From Sphingobium sp. (GTDB lineage Bacteria; Pseudomonadota; Alphaproteobacteria; Sphingomonadales; Sphingomonadaceae): 7,208 bases of DNA. Shown in pieces: positions 6,654 through 7,208 of this stretch (position 1 is its first letter; each line of letters opens with the position of its first letter). The notes below the pieces were generated by a model. The model did no database searches, was not told the DNA's origin, and saw only the letters and a list, made by a program, of their open reading frames with translations. The DNA lies in assembly GCA_030148625.1 (NCBI GenBank), contig JASBTC010000436.1, positions 1 through 7,208 on the forward strand, read 5' to 3'. Both the position numbers and the translations under genes were made by a program.

Positions 6654-6668
6654 CCTTTTCAAAAAGGC
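6653..6668 (+). terminator. Short hairpin at the oxidoreductase stop, weak terminator-like
   Basis: GCCTTT (6653-6658) and AAAGGC (6663-6668) form a perfect 6-bp stem with a 4-nt TCAA loop; the stem starts on the last base of the TAG stop. No T-run follows on the plus strand, so this is not a classic intrinsic terminator. It might slow polymerase, protect the 3' end, or partly separate oxidoreductase and receptor expression. A second stem, CGTCC (6688-6692) with GGACG (6700-6704), lies 19 nt further on. Confidence 0.3.
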
Positions 6669-6704
6669 ATTCGACCATCGCCCGGCACGTCCTTGGGAGG
6701 GACG

Positions 6705-6713
6705 CATATCAAC
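6705..6713 (+). promoter_or_regulatory. Possible operator half-site upstream of the receptor gene
   Basis: The sequence ATATCAAC at 6706-6713 is identical to 4016-4023 on the right arm of the inverted repeat in the divergent control region. It lies about 46 nt before the receptor ATG. No matching inverted half is seen nearby, so this may be a weak or degenerate site for the same regulator, or a chance 8-mer. Confidence 0.2.
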
Positions 6714-6758
6714 CATCCGCGCCGCGATCGGCCCGGACATTGAACAGGGGAGAGGATC

Positions 6759-7208
6759 ATGAGGCGATCACATACTTCGCGGTTGCTGTTGCTGCTCGGC
6801 GCTTCGGGAAGCGGCGTCATATTTCCGGCCACGGCGGCGATCGCGCAGTCGGCGGTGCCCGCGGAGCCGCAAGCCGGGCAGACGGACGGCAAGACGGCGG
6901 ACCAGCCGGATGACATCGTCATCGTCGGGCGCACCTTCTATCGCCCGATCGAGGCGAGCAGTTCGACCAAGTTCGATCTTTCGCTCGTCGAAACGCCCCA
7001 GGCGATCAGCGTCATCACCGAAGACATGATCTCCAGCCTCGGCCTTACCTCGATCGGTGGCGCGGCCGATTATGCGGCGGGGTTCGTCAGCCAGGGTAAG
7101 GCGTCGCCCGGACTGTTCATCGGCACCTTCCGCGCGCGCGGCATCCTGCTCAGCCGCTATCGCGGGTTCAAGCTCAACGACTATCCCTATGGCATCGCCG
7201 GCGTTCCA
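6759..7208 (+). CDS. TonB-dependent outer-membrane receptor, N-terminal part (cut by window end)
   Basis: Energy-coupled importer of the outer membrane; 150 codons are present and the beta-barrel lies beyond the window. The ATG at 6759 is preceded by a strong Shine-Dalgarno (GGGGAGAGGA, 6747-6756). Residues 1-31 form a signal peptide (R-R-S-H, then a Leu-rich core, A-T-A-A-I-A before Q31). After a Pro/Gln-rich linker, D-D-I-V-I-V-G (about 51-57) is the TonB box. The plug domain follows: L-S-L-V-E-T-P-Q-A-I-S-V-I-T-E-D-M-I, G-G-A-A-D-Y-A-A-G-F and F-R-A-R-G-I. The E-T-P-Q-A-I-S-V-I-T signature resembles the siderophore-receptor-like group, which sphingomonads also use for other substrates. No N-terminal signalling domain is present, so it is not of the surface-signalling type. 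It lies 105 nt after the oxidoreductase in the same direction; whether it has its own promoter is unclear. Confidence 0.93.
   Translation, partial: MRRSHTSRLLLLLGASGSGVIFPATAAIAQSAVPAEPQAGQTDGKTADQPDDIVIVGRTFYRPIEASSSTKFDLSLVETPQAISVITEDMISSLGLTSIGGAADYAAGFVSQGKASPGLFIGTFRARGILLSRYRGFKLNDYPYGIAGVP

Noticed and set aside
5478..6740. Long open frame on the minus strand opposite the oxidoreductase (420 codons)
   Set aside because: The plus strand carries a complete Gfo/Idh/MocA protein with all motifs; the minus frame is a low-complexity Arg-rich shadow.
1..7208. Signs of mobile DNA such as transposase fragments, terminal repeats, tRNA or att sites
   Set aside because: None seen; all six genes look intact within the window and share similar base and codon usage.

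Overview
The window is GC-rich DNA, almost fully coding, and most likely comes from an alphaproteobacterium of the sphingomonad group (Sphingomonas/Sphingobium/Novosphingobium-like). The evidence is codon and base usage, frequent CGATCG-type words, a TonB-dependent receptor with a DDIVIVG-type TonB box, and a gene mix typical of sphingomonad accessory catabolic loci. The genus is inference; there is no rRNA or other phylogenetic marker here.

Layout: two divergent arms leave a shared control region at about 3933-4040. The leftward (minus) arm runs M19-type dipeptidase (2868-3932), then a periplasmic CocE/NonD-type serine hydrolase (889-2871) joined by a 4-nt ATGA overlap, then, after a 139-nt gap, a GntR-family FCD-type regulator (749 leftward, cut by the window start). 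The rightward (plus) arm runs an APC-superfamily permease (4041-5489), a Gfo/Idh/MocA-type NAD(P)-dependent oxidoreductase (5553-6653), and the first 150 codons of a TonB-dependent outer-membrane receptor (from 6759, cut by the window end). No gene-free stretch reaches 300 bases. No RNA genes, insertion sequences, CRISPR arrays, origins or att sites were seen.

How the genes could work together (inference): the receptor brings a substrate across the outer membrane, the exported CocE-type hydrolase cleaves an ester or amide bond in the periplasm, the permease imports an amino-acid-like product, and the cytoplasmic dipeptidase homologue and oxidoreductase process it further. The FCD regulator would sense substrate or product. 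Together these make a compact uptake-and-degradation module for a small acylated amino acid, peptide or amide-type natural product. The substrate cannot be read from the sequence.

Points most worth a second look: a 30-bp inverted repeat whose two arms double as -35 and -10 elements of symmetric, overlapping divergent promoters; a dipeptidase homologue that lacks the N-terminal His-x-Asp zinc ligands; a regulator whose FCD domain has lost most of the usual metal ligands; and a 21-codon mini-ORF that exactly bridges the permease stop and the oxidoreductase start.
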